A stretch of 64,000 bases of DNA from Burkholderia pyrrocinia (GCF_001028665.1 NZ_CP011504.1:558001-622000), one strand, 5' to 3'. Shown: positions 26,699 through 35,812, numbered from the stretch's first letter. The notes: generated by a model from the sequence alone, not told the origin. Made by a program: numbers and translations.

Positions 26699-26910
26699 TT
26701 GACGCCAATCTTAAACGTCACGGAACGGTTCATCACAATGCAGCACAAGCGCGACATGGACCGTTACGGACGGAAAGCCCTCTACGACGAGAGCCACTGC
26801 GAGCCGCTGGACCTGTGGCTCAGCGGCTGGCCCACGATGAAGGCTTCCATGCCGGCCAGAAGCTCTGCGTTCACGTTGAACATGGCAAGCTCATCATCAC
26901 CGCCACCTGA
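26699..26910 (+). pseudogene. SymE-like toxin gene, frameshifted
   Basis: The plus strand opens at a TTG (26699) and reads a SymE-type N-terminal part, including RYGRKALYDESHCEPLDLW. A frame change near 26830 leads into HDEGFHAGQKLCVHVEHGKL and a stop at 26910. The latter piece is the AbrB-like swapped-hairpin end of SymE proteins. Restoring the usual SGRWLHDEGF join requires about four missing bases. SymE toxins are normally silenced by an antisense RNA. This copy looks dead, and it is the only gene in the island on the plus strand. Confidence 0.7.
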
Positions 26911-26938
26911 ACGCCGAGCTTCAACTAATCACACCAAC

Positions 26939-26966
26939 AATAAGGGCCGCTCAAGCGGCCCTTATT
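26939..26966. terminator. Strong rho-independent terminator of the Rhs/immunity unit
   Basis: A perfect 12-bp stem (26939-26950 with 26955-26966) has a TCAA loop. AATAAGGGCCGC pairs with GCGGCCCTTATT. On the minus strand it lies 2 bp after the stop of the immunity gene and is followed by TTATTG. On the plus strand it follows the SymE-like relic. Its placement between convergent genes fits bidirectional termination. Confidence 0.88.
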
Positions 26967-26968
26967 CC

Positions 26969-27244
26969 TTATCGCAACCAATCGACAACGAGCGCCAGTA
27001 GTTCATTCAGATTACCAGGACCACCGTATCCGACGAATTCCGTTTCGGTCGCCTTCACCGTTATCCAATTTTCTTCATCGCGCTCTGCATTCATATCGGC
27101 AGGCTTCCTCCCTGACGCACCACTTACCTTAACCCTCCAGCCCGGGTTGTCAATATTGGTAATCTCAACGCCATAAGAGTGCTCCCAAACATCATCGCAT
27201 TGGGAGGTATACCAGTTTTGCAAAGCATCAATCGGATCACTCAT
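26969..27244 (-). CDS. Immunity protein 53-like, partner of the Rhs toxin
   Basis: This 91-residue protein starts at the ATG that overlaps the Rhs stop codon in an ATGA, so toxin and immunity are translationally coupled. The ALQNWYTSQCDDVWEHSYGV and ITNIDNPGWRVKVSG segments match the pattern I know for the Imm53 family. It should bind and neutralise the C-terminal toxin domain of the Rhs protein in the producing cell's cytoplasm. The family name is from memory and needs a profile search. Confidence 0.8.
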   Translation of the reverse strand: MSDPIDALQNWYTSQCDDVWEHSYGVEITNIDNPGWRVKVSGASGRKPADMNAERDEENWITVKATETEFVGYGGPGNLNELLALVVDWLR

Positions 27245-30200
27245 TTGCACAGCCCCTTTCGTCTCGCCAGTTCCCTTGCAACTCGAACGTCTTGTTTAGT
27301 CGCAGCCCTTGTAACCTCCGTCTTTTTCGATGTCGTCACCCGGCCGTTTGGTCCAACGTTAATTGTACGAGTCTGAACATGAGGTGTCGGAATATCTGTT
27401 CCCGTAGCCTTATCGAAATGCGATGCCCCTTGCAGATCAATGTGGCCTTGTGTTGTGGGTGTAGAGAACGTTACCGAATTTTGGTTGATCTGTTTGGAAA
27501 GTTCTTGGGCCATCTCAGTTGAATCTTTCGGACCCTGAGACGCGTAATCGTTGCAGCTAGGTAAGCATTTAGGACGTTGCGTCGAAAGCCCTAACGGGTC
27601 GATCCAGCTTATTGGGTTCGGCGCGTACTGATAGACATTGATCCCACCCGCCAGCCCGATCGGGTCCTTCGATATGAACCGTCCACTGCCCGGATCATAG
27701 TACCGATGCCGGTTGTAGTGCAGCCCCGTCTCTTCATCACAATACTGCCCCGGAAACCGAATCGGGTTGCTCGCCTCATTCCGCTCCGGCGTCTCCCGCC
27801 AGACCCTCTTCTCCCCGCCCCACGCCCGATACCGCCCCAGCCACACCACCTTCCCCGCCTCATCCACCAGTTCCTGCGGTGTCCCCAGATGATCGTTCTG
27901 GTAAAACAGCGTCGCATGCCGTGTCTTCGCCGGCACCTGCACGAACCGCCCGTCCGTGCCCGTCGCAATGAATGCCGCCTCAACCAGCGTCTCGTCCAGC
28001 CGCGCCAGCGGCTCGAACGTCCCCGGTTCATGCAGGTAGATCGACGCCCCTCGCCACTGAGGCCGCTCCCCGAACGTATGCATCCGCTGCGCCACCGGCA
28101 ACGAATACTCATCAGCCGGATCCTCCCGCACCACATTCGTCGGACGATGCATCACCGGCTCACGCTCGCCCGGCTGCGGCGGCGGGATATGGAACCGCTC
28201 CTCCAGCAGCAGCACATCGCCGTCCCACGTGAACACCGTCCGGTCGATGCTGCCGTCCCGCTGCTCCACCTCCTTCAGCGTCCGACGGCCGAACGCGTCG
28301 TACGCGAAGCTCACGCGCAACTCCGGCCGCACTGTCCCCGAAATGGAAACCACACCACCCTGCTTCGTCTCGATCCGATCGACCTCATCCGCCGCCGGTG
28401 GCTTCGCATAACGATCGGCCCGTTCGAGCCGGTGCGCCGCGTCGTATTTGTACAGCCACGTCGCCCCGACCCGCTCCACCTTCCGTACCAGGTTCCCGTG
28501 TGCGTCATGCGTGTAGCGCGTGCGATTCAGTTCCGTCAGCACGTTCCCCACGCACTTCGGCAGCGCCCGCGTCCAGTTGATCAGCGCCCCCAGTTCGTCC
28601 GACAACCGCTTGCGCCGCTCGAGCTGCGCCGGCGTCATCCGCTCGCCCGGGTGCGCTTCCGACCACGCGCGATCCTCCGCGATGACCCGCGGCACCCGCG
28701 CCGTCAGCGCCTCGAGCGTTTCCTCGCTCGGGCGCGGCGGGATCTTCTCCGGATCCACCGGATTGCCCGCCGGATCGAACGCGAACACTTCCTTCAGGTC
28801 CGGCGTCGTCGCCTTCAGCAAGCGCCCCGTCGGGTCGTATGTGTAGTCCGTCGCCCCGCGCGTACGATCCTCGATGCGCGTGAGCTGCCCCGCCGCGTCG
28901 TACCGGAGTTCACGTCCGGCGATCCAGTCGGACGGCCGCGCGTTCGCATCGTGACGCACGATCATCCGTTTGAGCCGACCGGCCGGATCGTATTCGCGCG
29001 TCTGTTCGAAGCGGCGATGCCGCCGCACGGTCTCGCGATGCAACTTGTCGCGCTCGAAGTCCACGAGCGGCTGGCCGTCCAGCAGCACGCCATGCAGGTG
29101 ACCCGACCCATAGCGCAGCCAGTCGATCGTGCGCGTGTTCGGCAGTTGCGTGCGAATCCGGTTGCCGAGCGCGTCGTATTCGTGCCGGGTGACCGACGTG
29201 TACTCGCCGCGGATATCCGGGCGGATTGTCTGTTCCTCGGCGATCAGGTTGTCGGCGTCGTCGTAGTGCAGCCGTACGAGGCTGCCGTGCCCGTGCGCGG
29301 TCGTCAGCCGGCCGCGGGCGTCGTAGTAGAAGCGCTCGGTCACCTGGCCGCGACCACCCTCCCCCCTCGTCTCGCGCCGCGTCAGCCGCCCAAGCGGGTC
29401 GCGCGTGTAGGTCGTCGCGATGTCGCCTTGCTGTGAGCCTGTCAGTTGCCCCGCGTCGTCCCACGCGTAACGGGTCGTGCTGCCGTCGAAATCCGTCTGT
29501 TCGACCAGCCGCCCAAGCCGGTCGTAGGCAAACCGCGTCTGGTCCCCGTTCTCGTTGGTCAGCCGCTGCAGCCGCCACTGCCGATCGTATGCATACGCCA
29601 GTTCCCGGCCCGCCGCATCCTTGCGCCAGGTCGGTTGCCGACGTGCGTTGAACATGTATTCGGTGACCTGGCCCGCCCCGTCGCGGTAGGTCCGCAGGTT
29701 GCCTTCGCCGTCCCACGTGAAGTGCTCTTCGATCCCGTCCGGATGCGTGATGCCGGCGATCTGGCCGCGCGCGTCGCAGCGGTAAAGCGTGACGTGGCCT
29801 TCGGCGTCGGTGACACGCGACAGGTGGCCACGCTCGTCGTAGCCGTAGCTCGTCGCGTGGCCGGAGCAGTCGGTCGCCTCGGCCAGTCGTCCCGCGTGGT
29901 CATGGCGGAAGCGTTTCACGCCGCCCTTCGGATCGGTCAGCGACAGCAACTCGCCCTGGACACCCCATGCATAGCGGGTCACGCGCCCGGCCGCGTCCGT
30001 CGTCGAGACCGGCCGGCCGAGCGGGTCGTAGGCCGTTTGCGTAGCGCGGCCGTCCGGGGTCGTGACGGCGACGGGCAGTCCGCTCTCGTCGTAGTCGGTG
30101 CGCGTGGTGTTGCCGAGTGCGTCCGTTTCGGCCGTGAGACGCCCGTGCGCGTCATAAGCAAAGCGTTGCGTGTGGCCCAGTGCGTTCTTCGACCCGACCA

Positions 30201-32112
30201 GACGGTTCTGTTCGTCCCATTCGTACGATTCGGTCGAACCGTCCGCGTGTTCGACCAGCACGATCCGGTTGTGGTAATCGTAGCGGTGGATCGTCGCATT
30301 GCCGTCCGCATCGGTGACCTTCGTGTACCAGTGTTCGCGGTGGTACTCGAAGGTCGTGTCGTCCTCGACAGGCTGGCCTTCGTTGCCGTACCACGTGCGC
30401 ACGCATCGCGCGTCGGCCGGCGCCGGCACGCCTTCGCGTCGACCCGGCCAGTCCCACGCGAGGTTCGCGGGATGACCGTTGAAATCCGTATAGCGCGTGA
30501 GCAGGTGCTGCTCGTACGCATACGTGCGCCGGAATCCGAGCATGTCGGTGTGCCCGGTCAGGTCGCCTGCGACGCCGTACGTGTAGCGCGCCAGGGCCTC
30601 GTTGGCGAGACCCGCCACGCCATCGCGGTAGATCGCCGAGACGCGGCCATCGACGTAATCGATGCGGATCGCGTTCCCCGCGCCGTCGCCGATCGTGACG
30701 AGCTCGCCGGCTGCGTTGTAGAGGAAGCGCAGGCCGAGACCGTCGCGGTGGGTACGGGAGATGAGCCGATAGCGGGCCTGCGTCGCCGTACCGTGCAGTT
30801 CATAGCGTTCGTGCGAGCCGTCGGGGTACGCCAGCAGTACATGCCGTCCATCCGGACGCGTCACGGTGAACTGCTCGGTCTGCACCTCGACCGATTCCCC
30901 GATACCGACCGGCGGCAGCGGCACCGCGCGGCTATCCGGGTCGAAGAATGTCAGCACGCCGTCCCGCTCTTGCAACGACAGGTGATATGCACTGCTCCAG
31001 CGCGCCCCGAGCGGGCTCGCGTCGTAACCCGCGAGGCTCGACCGGTAACGTCGGGTCCACACGATCGGCACGACGCCATCGAGCACGAAGTCCGTCTGCT
31101 CGAGGTTCTCGTCGCCCATCGCGTAGTTGACCGGCTTGTTGCTGCCCGTCTTCGGGCACCCGCAGCCGTCCTTTGCCGGCAGCGGACTCGGCTCTGCGCC
31201 TTTCTGCGTCGAATCGCGGTGCTCGCCCGGCTTCCGGTGCGGCTCGCGCATCGTGCCCGGTGCGGCCTGCGCCACATGCGACGGCATCTTGCGCGCCTTG
31301 CGGGCCGTGATCTCCGCGGTGATCTGCGCAGCCATGAACAGCAGGCTGCCGGCCTCCTCCACGTTGCCGAACGCGCTATCCAGCATCGGCCCCGTGTTGC
31401 GATCGAACTCGTCCAGCCATGCGACGATCGCGTCGCGCTGCCCCGACACCTTGAGCAACTGGTCGATGCCGATCAGCGCGATCTCTTCCGACGACGGCAC
31501 CCATGACAGGAAGCCCGTGTTCTTCCTGACCCGCCCCATCTGTTCGGCAGTCGACACGGGATCGAGCACGAAGCGCCGCACCGTGCGCGACGCATCGCGC
31601 ACGCCTTGAACGATGCTGTCCTTCCACTTCCGCAGATGCGTATCGAGTTCGGCCATGAACGCGAGCACGTCGCCGCCGGCCGTCGCCCAGAACAGGTCGA
31701 CCAGCACCGCAGCGCCCGCACCCTTCGCGAACGCGAGCAGCACTTCCTTGACGACCGCGCGTGCCGGGCGCGTGGCGTTACCCGCAGCCGGCACGACTCC
31801 GATCGCGTCGATCGCGAGAATCCCCCAATTGAGTACCTTCTTCGTGCCACCCGGTTCGCTGCAGATCCGGTAGATGTCGATGCCGACGTCGTACAGCGAC
31901 ATCGCGTTGCCGACGAACGGCACCATGTACAGGCACTGCACGAAGATCTCGAGGCCGTGGTTCCTGACCGATTCGGTGCCGGCGGCAACCAGCTTCGGCG
32001 ATGTTCCCGGCGCGGGAACCGGACTGACGATGACACGCCGCGCTTCGGCGTTTTGCTGAAGCGCCTGAGGAATCCGGCGCTGAGGAGTGGAAGGGGCTGC
32101 AGTTCCGGTCAT
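27241..32112 (-). CDS. Full-length Rhs polymorphic toxin, type VI secretion effector
   Basis: The protein has 1623 residues. N-terminal region (1-310): hydrophobic stretches around 50-80 and 95-145, no PAAR motif. About 320-400: DUF6531-type entry segment (GCGCPKTGSN to WTRRYRSSLAGYD). About 430-1500: YD/RHS repeats that form the shell. About 1465-1506: conserved core end with KDPIGLAGGINVY and WIDPLGL, where autocleavage occurs in this family. 1507-1623: variable toxin tip with LQGASHFDKATGTDIPTPHV and VARELARRKGLCK, resembling polymorphic toxin type 24. It lies 44 bp after vgrG and overlaps its immunity gene. AT-richness rises sharply at the tip. Confidence 0.92.
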   Translation of the reverse strand: MTGTAAPSTPQRRIPQALQQNAEARRVIVSPVPAPGTSPKLVAAGTESVRNHGLEIFVQCLYMVPFVGNAMSLYDVGIDIYRICSEPGGTKKVLNWGILAIDAIGVVPAAGNATRPARAVVKEVLLAFAKGAGAAVLVDLFWATAGGDVLAFMAELDTHLRKWKDSIVQGVRDASRTVRRFVLDPVSTAEQMGRVRKNTGFLSWVPSSEEIALIGIDQLLKVSGQRDAIVAWLDEFDRNTGPMLDSAFGNVEEAGSLLFMAAQITAEITARKARKMPSHVAQAAPGTMREPHRKPGEHRDSTQKGAEPSPLPAKDGCGCPKTGSNKPVNYAMGDENLEQTDFVLDGVVPIVWTRRYRSSLAGYDASPLGARWSSAYHLSLQERDGVLTFFDPDSRAVPLPPVGIGESVEVQTEQFTVTRPDGRHVLLAYPDGSHERYELHGTATQARYRLISRTHRDGLGLRFLYNAAGELVTIGDGAGNAIRIDYVDGRVSAIYRDGVAGLANEALARYTYGVAGDLTGHTDMLGFRRTYAYEQHLLTRYTDFNGHPANLAWDWPGRREGVPAPADARCVRTWYGNEGQPVEDDTTFEYHREHWYTKVTDADGNATIHRYDYHNRIVLVEHADGSTESYEWDEQNRLVGSKNALGHTQRFAYDAHGRLTAETDALGNTTRTDYDESGLPVAVTTPDGRATQTAYDPLGRPVSTTDAAGRVTRYAWGVQGELLSLTDPKGGVKRFRHDHAGRLAEATDCSGHATSYGYDERGHLSRVTDAEGHVTLYRCDARGQIAGITHPDGIEEHFTWDGEGNLRTYRDGAGQVTEYMFNARRQPTWRKDAAGRELAYAYDRQWRLQRLTNENGDQTRFAYDRLGRLVEQTDFDGSTTRYAWDDAGQLTGSQQGDIATTYTRDPLGRLTRRETRGEGGRGQVTERFYYDARGRLTTAHGHGSLVRLHYDDADNLIAEEQTIRPDIRGEYTSVTRHEYDALGNRIRTQLPNTRTIDWLRYGSGHLHGVLLDGQPLVDFERDKLHRETVRRHRRFEQTREYDPAGRLKRMIVRHDANARPSDWIAGRELRYDAAGQLTRIEDRTRGATDYTYDPTGRLLKATTPDLKEVFAFDPAGNPVDPEKIPPRPSEETLEALTARVPRVIAEDRAWSEAHPGERMTPAQLERRKRLSDELGALINWTRALPKCVGNVLTELNRTRYTHDAHGNLVRKVERVGATWLYKYDAAHRLERADRYAKPPAADEVDRIETKQGGVVSISGTVRPELRVSFAYDAFGRRTLKEVEQRDGSIDRTVFTWDGDVLLLEERFHIPPPQPGEREPVMHRPTNVVREDPADEYSLPVAQRMHTFGERPQWRGASIYLHEPGTFEPLARLDETLVEAAFIATGTDGRFVQVPAKTRHATLFYQNDHLGTPQELVDEAGKVVWLGRYRAWGGEKRVWRETPERNEASNPIRFPGQYCDEETGLHYNRHRYYDPGSGRFISKDPIGLAGGINVYQYAPNPISWIDPLGLSTQRPKCLPSCNDYASQGPKDSTEMAQELSKQINQNSVTFSTPTTQGHIDLQGASHFDKATGTDIPTPHVQTRTINVGPNGRVTTSKKTEVTRAATKQDVRVARELARRKGLCK
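27596..28292. repeat. Rhs core repeat, copy within the intact rhs gene
   Basis: This is the partner of the displaced repeat at 25996-26692 (offset 1600 bp, same orientation). It encodes the last roughly 230 residues of the Rhs core up to the conserved DPLGL. Direct repeats of this size are substrates for RecA-dependent exchange, which would replace the present tip and Imm53 by cassette D. Confidence 0.9.
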
Positions 32113-32156
32113 AAGTTGTTATCTGTTTCGAACGGGAAGCGGACGCGACGCGCGAA

Positions 32157-34970
32157 TCAGCGCGACACGGTGGTTTTGACGAGGCCGGGCGCAACATCCG
32201 GTTTCGCTGCAGTGGCGCGATTGGCGGTGGCATTCGCAACCGGCTGGCCGGCCATGTCGAGTGCGGATCGAGCGAGCGCGGGGACGTTGCCTTGCGCGCC
32301 GCTTGCCGCGATGCCCGACGCCGCCGCCTGGACGGAAACCGCGGACTGCAGCGCCTGCATGACTGTTCCGGCTGCCGGTATTGCCGACGCCATCGCCGCC
32401 CCGACGAGACTGGGCACCGCCTGACCGGCATCGCCACTCGCTGCCGAAAATTCCGGCACTCCGTTCGGGTCGCCCCATCTGCGCGCGGCATCCTGAAGAT
32501 CGTGGTCTTCCTCGCGATACTCGACCGTGCCGCCGCCGCGCGGCGCATTCGCTACCGTGCCCCGGCCGTTGGTATCCAGCCGCCCGTCGCGCCACGACCC
32601 GTCCGGAAACGTCACGCGATACGGCGCGTTCCTGACCGGCTCGCCATTCGGATACGCATGCCAAAGCTGCATGCCGGTTTGCTCCTGTTCGGGCATCAGC
32701 GGCAGCGCCTGCCGTCGCGTCGCGGACGGCCCGACGCGCAGCGGCCCATTCAACTGGATCTCGCCCGCGCTGCCGATCTCCACGAGCCCGCCGTCGAGCT
32801 TGATATAGGCCCCGCCGCACATCAGCGTCAGCGCCTTCTGTGCATTCAGCGTCACGGTGTCCGACGTGCTCGCGATCGTCACGCCCTTCAGCGCCGTGAG
32901 TTCGAGCGCATCCGCTTGCGCCTGCACGTCGACCTTGCCCGCGCCCGCGTACAGCTTCATTCCCTGCGCGTTCGCATACATCGACACCGCGTTTCCGGCC
33001 GCGACCGTATAGTTGCCGCCGATCGCCGCATCCGCATTGCCGCCCGTTGTCGTGAACAGATGTCCGCCGGCCGCCAGCTGCATGTGCTCGCCACTGGCGA
33101 TCGCGACGCCGTGCGGCGCGGATGCGAGCAGCACCGCCGCTTCGAGATCCTTGATCCGCGATTCGAGCAATGCCTGCTGCGCATCGCACGCGGCCACCGT
33201 CGCCCGGGCCTTCTCGACCGCGTCGGCCAGACTGCGCATGCGTGACCGGGCCGCGTCGAGCTGCTGGCGGGCCGCCGTCATGTCGAAAGCCTTTCCGCGT
33301 GCATTCGACTGGACGTCGGCCGTCAGGAACAGCCCCTTGCCGGCACGCACGACACCACGCTCGTCGGTTCGGACCTCGAACCCTTCGCCGCGCGTCTCCT
33401 TCCGGTTGTCGACGAGATGCCCGAGATTGACCTGTGTCTTGCCGCCATAGTCCGTCGACAGCTTGATGCCTTCTCGTCCCTTCCGGTCCTCGAAACGAAG
33501 CTTGTTGTTCGCTCGCGTGCGGATCACATTGCGTGTATTGAAGCCGTCCCGGCTCGTCACCAGGTCGACCGCCTGACTGTCGTGATGCGCATGCGCGATA
33601 TACGGCCGGTTCGGATTCCCGCCGGCAAATGCAATGGCCACCTCGGTATCGGCCAGCAGCGGAAAGTGAAAACCCGTCTGATTGCTGCCCGCGAACGGCT
33701 TGGCAAGCCGAAGCGGCACGCATTCGCCGCCGGCCGGCCACGCGTCGAAATCGAAATCGAATCGCACCGTGTAGTGGCCGCCGCTCGTCAGATGCGCATA
33801 CGGCGATGCGTCGGGCGTCGTGACGCGCGCCGACAGCGTGCCCGCGATCGTCGGCCACCGTCGCTCGTCGAACTTCAGGCGGAACGGCCGGCCGCACGGA
33901 ATCGCCTTGAACGTGTTGATGTACGACGCATCGCGCCCGCCTGCGTGACGCACGGAAACGATGACGATCCCGTGCGGCGCATCGGCCGGCCGCTCGTCGA
34001 GCTTCGCGACGAGCCCCGGCGCGAAATCCACCACCGAACTCCGCCCGGAATACACGACCTGCCAGGCAACCGCGGCCTCGTGACGCAGTTGCGCTTCACA
34101 TCGGGCTTCGTCGCCGTCCAGATGATGCGTGCCGAACACGTAACGCCGCCCCCACGTGGTCGGATCGTCGCGAGCGATATTCGCTTCGGCATTGAAGCGG
34201 TCGTAGGCCTTTTCGGGGTTGTAATCGGCGACCCTGACCGACTGCGGAATGGTTTCGCTCAGCGACTCGAGCGACAGCACGGCCTCGTGGCCCGTTTCGA
34301 GACCGCTCGCCTCGCGGTACGGAATAACGACATCCGGACGATACGTATAGGCATCGACGTCATCGCCGAAATGCAGTTCGTCGCCATGCTGTCCCGCGCG
34401 GAAGAAGCAGAACAGGCCCGCCTGCTCCATCAGCAGGCGGACGTAGTCCCAGTCGGACATCCGGTATTGCATACGGAATGCGAGACGCGGATAGGCGCGC
34501 CGCAGCTTGAACGAAAACTGGTGGGAGCGGAATTCGTGCCGCCTCAGGATCGACTCGACGATCTCCGGCACGGACTGCTGCTGATAGATGCGCGACGCCT
34601 CGGTCAAACGCAGGCGCGCGACGAACGGTTCGACGACGATGCGATACGACACGAAATCGCGCGTCTTGCGTATCTGTCCGAATGCCGTGATACAGCCGGC
34701 GAAGGTGCGGACGGCATCGGCGCCGCCGCCGATTCCCGCCGGCTCGATCGTGAAGGTCGCGGGGCGATTGAGATAGTCGGTGCGCGCGAGCGAATCCGGG
34801 CTCGTCAGCGTCAGTTCGATTCTGTAGGGCTCGCCGAATTGCTCGTCGAGCACGAACGACATGATCGACAGATCCTGCGTCCGAGGCGCGCCCGGCACCT
34901 CCAGGAAATACGACTGACGACCGGTTATCCACTGCGCGAACGCGCCTCGTATTCCTCGTTCTTGAGCCAT
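32157..34970 (-). CDS. vgrG: VgrG spike protein of type VI secretion with TTR-like extension
   Basis: The protein has 937 residues, with GAGGGAAAAGC before the ATG. The gp27-like base (about 30-400, with SDWDYVRLLMEQAGLFCFFR) is followed by the gp5 OB-fold (VRFDFDFDAWPAGGECVPLRLAKP). A DUF2345 needle follows, with repetitive beta segments such as GNAVSMYANAQGMKLYAGAG. A small transthyretin-like domain (about 765-840, NAPYRVTFPDGSWRDGRLD) precedes an Ala-rich tail. VgrG trimers cap the Hcp tube and carry effectors. The adjacent Rhs gene is the obvious cargo, and the TTR-like part a candidate docking site. Confidence 0.93.
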   Translation of the reverse strand: MAQERGIRGAFAQWITGRQSYFLEVPGAPRTQDLSIMSFVLDEQFGEPYRIELTLTSPDSLARTDYLNRPATFTIEPAGIGGGADAVRTFAGCITAFGQIRKTRDFVSYRIVVEPFVARLRLTEASRIYQQQSVPEIVESILRRHEFRSHQFSFKLRRAYPRLAFRMQYRMSDWDYVRLLMEQAGLFCFFRAGQHGDELHFGDDVDAYTYRPDVVIPYREASGLETGHEAVLSLESLSETIPQSVRVADYNPEKAYDRFNAEANIARDDPTTWGRRYVFGTHHLDGDEARCEAQLRHEAAVAWQVVYSGRSSVVDFAPGLVAKLDERPADAPHGIVIVSVRHAGGRDASYINTFKAIPCGRPFRLKFDERRWPTIAGTLSARVTTPDASPYAHLTSGGHYTVRFDFDFDAWPAGGECVPLRLAKPFAGSNQTGFHFPLLADTEVAIAFAGGNPNRPYIAHAHHDSQAVDLVTSRDGFNTRNVIRTRANNKLRFEDRKGREGIKLSTDYGGKTQVNLGHLVDNRKETRGEGFEVRTDERGVVRAGKGLFLTADVQSNARGKAFDMTAARQQLDAARSRMRSLADAVEKARATVAACDAQQALLESRIKDLEAAVLLASAPHGVAIASGEHMQLAAGGHLFTTTGGNADAAIGGNYTVAAGNAVSMYANAQGMKLYAGAGKVDVQAQADALELTALKGVTIASTSDTVTLNAQKALTLMCGGAYIKLDGGLVEIGSAGEIQLNGPLRVGPSATRRQALPLMPEQEQTGMQLWHAYPNGEPVRNAPYRVTFPDGSWRDGRLDTNGRGTVANAPRGGGTVEYREEDHDLQDAARRWGDPNGVPEFSAASGDAGQAVPSLVGAAMASAIPAAGTVMQALQSAVSVQAAASGIAASGAQGNVPALARSALDMAGQPVANATANRATAAKPDVAPGLVKTTVSR

Positions 34971-35092
34971 GCTTTTCCCTCAGCAACCGTCTTTTTTCTC
35001 GGAAGCTGAAGGGATAACGGATGGCTGCATTCGAGTCCAGCGAACGGCAACGGTTTGAAACAATGTTCGTGGTCGATCACGCCGTTTGGCAT
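34925..35092 (-). CDS. Possible 55-residue protein overlapping the vgrG start
   Basis: A minus-strand frame begins MPNGVIDHEHCFKPLPFAGL and ends YEARSRSG, overlapping the first 46 bases of vgrG. Its composition (two Cys, His-rich start) is unlike the Arg/Ala-rich shadow frames common in this window, and it fills the gap between vgrG and the GST gene. The ribosome-binding site is poor. It may be a real small upstream gene, a relic of one, or chance. No family recognised. Confidence 0.3.
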   Translation of the reverse strand: MPNGVIDHEHCFKPLPFAGLECSHPLSLQLPRKKTVAEGKAWLKNEEYEARSRSG

Positions 35093-35106
35093 GACCGACC
35101 ACCGTT

Positions 35107-35724
35107 TCACGCCGCCTTGCGCGCCTCCGCGATCCGCTGCGGCGCCTTCGGCCGCGCATACAGCCGGTCGAGATACGCCCGCAGTTGCGGAAACGGTTCG
35201 ATCAGGTTGCATTCGCTGGCCCAGTCGATCAGGTAGGCCGTCACGCAATCGGCCACCGTCAGCGTATCGCCGACGATGAACTCGCGCCCTTCGAGATGCT
35301 TGTCGAGGATCGCGGCCATCGTCCCGAAATCCTCGCGCGCCAGTTCGATGTCGGCCGGCGAGCGCTTCTCCGGCGGATAAAGGAACGTGTGCCGCGTGAT
35401 CCGCCACAGCGGCTGTTCAAGCTCCGTCACCGCGAACATGACCCACCGATAGGCCTGCGCGCGCTGCGCCGGATCGACCGGCAGCAATGCCTTCTCCGGG
35501 AACTTGTCCGCGAGATACAGCACGATCGCGGCCGACTCGGGAATCACGCGGTCGCCGTCCACCAGCACCGGCACCTTGCCGGCCGGATTGATGCGCAGGA
35601 ATTCGGGCCGCTTGTGCTCGCCCGCAAGCAGGTTGACCGACACGAACTCGAAATCCGCATCCAGTTCCTTCAGCCCCCACAGCGCGCGTTGCGAGCGGGT
35701 GCCGGCAAATCCGTAAAGCTTCAT
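35107..35724 (-). CDS. Glutathione S-transferase family protein
   Basis: This 205-residue soluble protein starts at the ATG giving MKLYGFAGTRSQRALWGL. The thioredoxin-like N-terminal domain contains the glutathione-binding INPAGKVPVLVDGD and VIPESAAIVLYLA. The helical C-terminal domain has the capping-box region VGDTLTVADCVTAYLI. The longer upstream frame overlaps non-coding sequence. The substrate is unknown. It stands just outside the Rhs island. Confidence 0.9.
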   Translation of the reverse strand: MKLYGFAGTRSQRALWGLKELDADFEFVSVNLLAGEHKRPEFLRINPAGKVPVLVDGDRVIPESAAIVLYLADKFPEKALLPVDPAQRAQAYRWVMFAVTELEQPLWRITRHTFLYPPEKRSPADIELAREDFGTMAAILDKHLEGREFIVGDTLTVADCVTAYLIDWASECNLIEPFPQLRAYLDRLYARPKAPQRIAEARKAA

Positions 35725-35812
35725 CGCCAGTCTCCATCCAGAATGTCGGGAAAATTTCGGCATGCCGGCCACCGCGCATCGACGCAACGCGACGCGCTGC
35801 GACCGACATCGT

